The translations under genes and the position numbers were made by a program. The notes beneath the pieces are model-generated. The model worked only from the letters and a program-made list of their open reading frames with translations. It was not told where the DNA came from and did no database searches. Shown piece by piece: positions 61,321 to 64,000 of a stretch of 64,000 nucleotides of DNA; the stretch's first letter is position 1; each line of letters starts with the position of its first letter. Source of the stretch: Mactromeris polynyma. Its lineage: Eukaryota > Mollusca > Bivalvia > Venerida > Mactridae. The DNA is taken from the NCBI GenBank assembly GCA_032209605.1, contig JASFXZ010000003.1, positions 9,798,807-9,862,806 on the forward strand. The letters run 5' to 3'.

Positions 61321-61496
61321 AAACTGGAATGCAAGCTTTTATGTGACTTTGATGAAATTTGTTTGGAATTATGTGATTTGGAATGAATTTGACTTTTGTG
61401 AACCTGCTGATTATAATACCATTGTAAACTGCACATAATATCAATTAACCGTCCACAATATAAGACTTCAAGTTTATGTAACACGTCTTTGATTGT

Positions 61497-61502
61497 AATA
61501 AA
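61497..61502 (+). promoter_or_regulatory. Poly(A) signal AATAAA
   Basis: A canonical AATAAA lies about 177 bp after the stop codon. A T/G-rich stretch at about 61525-61542 follows at the right distance for a downstream element. It is the first good signal after the coding end, so the likely transcript end is near 61520. Other AT-rich hexamers further down could serve longer 3' UTRs. Confidence 0.75.
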
Positions 61503-62233
61503 TCTGTAATCATATGATAATATTCTGCGTTTGTTTGCTTGAAATATTTACTATCACTTTTTGTTATAAATCTTTGTGCTTATTTATTTTTATCCATGAA
61601 CTTTGATGTACTCGTACTTTCATGTTCTAGCGAATTGCTCGTGTTTTTGTGCTTTATAAACGTTCATGCTTTTTCTCTACTAATCCGTCCACTGGTCTAA
61701 AAATGTTTTCATTTACCATCTTTGCCAAATATCTCGCTTTTTTCTGTGTGCTATTTTTTGAATCACTGTTTTAGTGTTACGTTTGATTATATATATTGAC
61801 TTCATTTTCCTAAAAGTGTCAAATTAATCATTCTTGTATTTTAGGATGCATTTACGTATTTATTTCTTTTTTCTATGTTTTCCTACGTTATCTAATCCTT
61901 TGTCTGTTCATGAATCAGATAAAAATTAATATATAAATAATTACTTAGAAACACTTCTCGAATTAATAATCAACATGTAATACCTTCTGAATGAAGGCTT
62001 TGACTATGTTTATGTAATTTATTATCCAACATTTTATTACTTATACAACCGGCGATAAGAATATTTCCCATAAATTATGATATTACACGTCTATCATTGA
62101 AATGAAGTTCCTTTATTCCGATCAGGATCTTACACGAATACAGAATTTTCAATTAAAACATTTTTTATGATAAATTTGAGATTTTTTTACATTTTTGGTA
62201 CAATTTTTCATTGATTTAGCTTTCCATATACCA

Positions 62234-62528
62234 CTGTATAAGTGAATATTTCCCCCTGAGTCAAAAAGTTGACTAATTGGCGATTTTTAGGAAGGAAATG
62301 TTTGCGAATCACCGAAATGAAAATAGATGTGTGTAACAGTCAAGTATGAAACATATACTGACCCGGAAACTTAAGCGCATATTTTTCTTACTTTCTTGAG
62401 GGTTGAAAAGGGTTCAATGCAAGACTATCACATGTCCTATATAAATACATTGGAGTTACGATAGTCTTGCGCTGAACCCTCGAATTTTGCAAACATTTCC
62501 ACATCGCAAACTTTACCACTTAAACGGT
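62234..62528. mobile_element. 'tataagtgg' fold-back family G, downstream copy
   Basis: Left end ctgtataagtgaatatttcc; right end 'gcaaactttaccacttaaac'. It contains a second hairpin inside, 'gggttcaatgcaagactatc' against 'gatagtcttgcgctgaaccc' (about 62409-62481). Confidence 0.7.
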
Positions 62529-63390
62529 AATTAGATACATGTATTCATTCCAATAAAAGAAATAACTCACTAATGTTGCCTTTATAAAACCTACTGCTGT
62601 TTGTACATGCCAAATGTTTATATATTTTGTAATGTTTTATAATTGTTATATTTTTCCTGCTGTATGTCCGTCTGTGATACTTATGATTCTTGTGAAAGTA
62701 TTTTACATATATATTTATATAATATTGTGACTTATACATGTTTGTTTGATTGTAGGTATTGACTTATTTCTGCAAAAGTTGAAGTGTTGATATATCTTTT
62801 GATGTAGTACATTGCACTGTCTACAATATGTACTTGATTGCTTGAGAACAGTTTGTTTACCTCAAAGTTTGCTGTATTCGAGTCCATTTTTGATGCTGTA
62901 TATATTCGGCAATGTTTTGACTAGAAAATTTTAAAATTTTCTGTAAGTATGAAAAAATGTTTTTTACAGAAGTTGTGAGTTACTTTTGTAAGCAGAATTG
63001 ATCATGTTACAAAACTGGGGAAAGTTCTTAATAACTTTTTTATTAGTTTTAAATATGATGAATGTGAAATTGGATTTGAAATATTACCCATTCTTAGAAG
63101 AATGTGACTGTACCGTATGAAGATTTAGAGAACTATGTAACGAAGATTTCTTCTTGTTATTGAACCGGACATTTGAATTAGATATTTTTGAATTTCGATA
63201 GGAAATATAGATGCTGTTGTGGCATTATATATAATATTAAAGCATTTGAAGTTGTAAATAATGATTTTGTATTGTTGTTATCATTCTGTGATGAAATTAA
63301 ATCAGTGTTAAACTATGTACTTTCTTAGTTATCTTTGTGACTCGAAGCCATTCACATTAAAGTTTACAGAGTTGAAACTATTACCAATTT

Positions 63391-63602
63391 CAGTGCAACC
63401 TCTCCAAAGGAACGCTATTTTGGAGAAGCACGTTTTGGATGTAATTCAGAGGTTGTTGCCCTGGAGAGGCTTAATTGGGTGTAAAATTTGACAGCGTGAA
63501 GAGGTTGTCGTTCTCGAGAGTTTAAAATGGGTGTAAAATTTTACTGCAGAAAACTGATACTGTTGTTGTTCAAGAGGGGGCTGTTCTGGAAAGGTTGCAC
63601 TG
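63391..63602. mobile_element. Fold-back family D, downstream copy
   Basis: Ends cagtgcaacctctcc and ggaaaggttgcactg. Two internal repeats of 'gggtgtaaaattt' and 'gaggttgt'. Same family as 18876-19027. Confidence 0.7.
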
Positions 63603-64000
63603 TATTTAGAGACGACATTTAAATTTTAAAATTCAAAAGATCGAGTGTGATATATGAACACTTGACTTCACAATAATGTAATTAAAAAGAGAAATCTGGA
63701 GCCGATTAACCCAATCTTTATTGTAAAAAGGTGGGCCAGTTAACCAATTCTTAATTGTAAAAATGTGAATTTCCAATCACTCGCATTCCTTTTAAAACAA
63801 TGAGTTGGTAATTATAAGTTGGACACATTATTATGACATAAAATACTTGACCATTTAGATTTTGACCATTTATTTTCACTGACTGTAGTATTATGAAGTA
63901 CAAAAAATGTGATATTTACATAAAAGCTATCTACACAACATGACAATAATATTTCATATAATAATTTTGGAATTAACAAATTCTCCGAAAAAATTAAAAA

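Larger units (their letters stand above)
61321..64000. other. 3' UTR and downstream intergenic DNA
   Basis: After the polyadenylation signal there is about 2.5 kb of AT-rich DNA with no convincing coding frame on either strand. It contains two fold-back elements (62234-62528 and 63391-63602), both from families also found inside the gene. Confidence 0.75.

Noticed and set aside
2497..61320. Assignment to DNAH7 or DNAH12
   Set aside because: The AAA3 motif and C-terminal sequence fit my memory of DNAH3 better. Only a phylogenetic tree can settle it, so the paralogue call stays tentative.

Overview
This is an animal nuclear genomic window of AT-rich DNA. It is almost entirely one intron-rich gene on the + strand. 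From 2497 to 61320, 48 coding exons join in frame with GT-AG introns into 9,300 coding bases: 3,099 codons plus a stop. The product is the C-terminal three quarters of an axonemal dynein heavy chain. It has the end of the tail and linker, AAA1 to AAA4 with their P-loops, the coiled-coil stalk with its microtubule-binding tip, AAA5, AAA6 and the C-terminal domain. It belongs to the single-headed inner-arm DNAH3/DNAH7/DNAH12 group and I judge it closest to DNAH3. About 1,000 N-terminal residues and the promoter lie upstream of the window. An AATAAA signal lies about 180 bp after the stop.

The intron contents suggest a mollusc, probably a bivalve. This is inferred from recalled repeat types, not from a database search: tRNA-derived SINEs, many short fold-back elements, a truncated LINE ending in ATAA repeats, and long 'gtcaaggtcac / cagtttctagc' type repeats. 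Coding sequence is only about 16% of the gene span.

Layout: 1-2496 is an upstream intron with two dispersed elements. 2497-8028 encodes tail and linker. 8770-15655 encodes AAA1 and the start of AAA2. 16123-18840 encodes the rest of AAA2. 23156-25444 encodes AAA3 and 25961-33548 runs from the end of AAA3 through AAA4. 34342-38220 encodes the stalk and microtubule-binding domain. 38507-50182 encodes AAA5 and AAA6, and 52515-61320 the C-terminal domain. 61321-64000 is 3' UTR and downstream DNA with two more fold-back elements. No second gene is seen.

The main non-genic interest is the intron load. There are at least ten families of short inverted-repeat elements, several with recognisable target-site duplications (TA, TTAA, TATTAT, TTA). 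There is a nested SINE-in-SINE insertion, a 24-copy 54-bp minisatellite with a 6-unit higher-order repeat, and 20-bp and 55-bp tandem arrays. A 54-bp triplication copies the end of exon 3 together with its splice donor. A possible unannotated in-frame cassette exon lies in the 4-kb intron inside AAA4.
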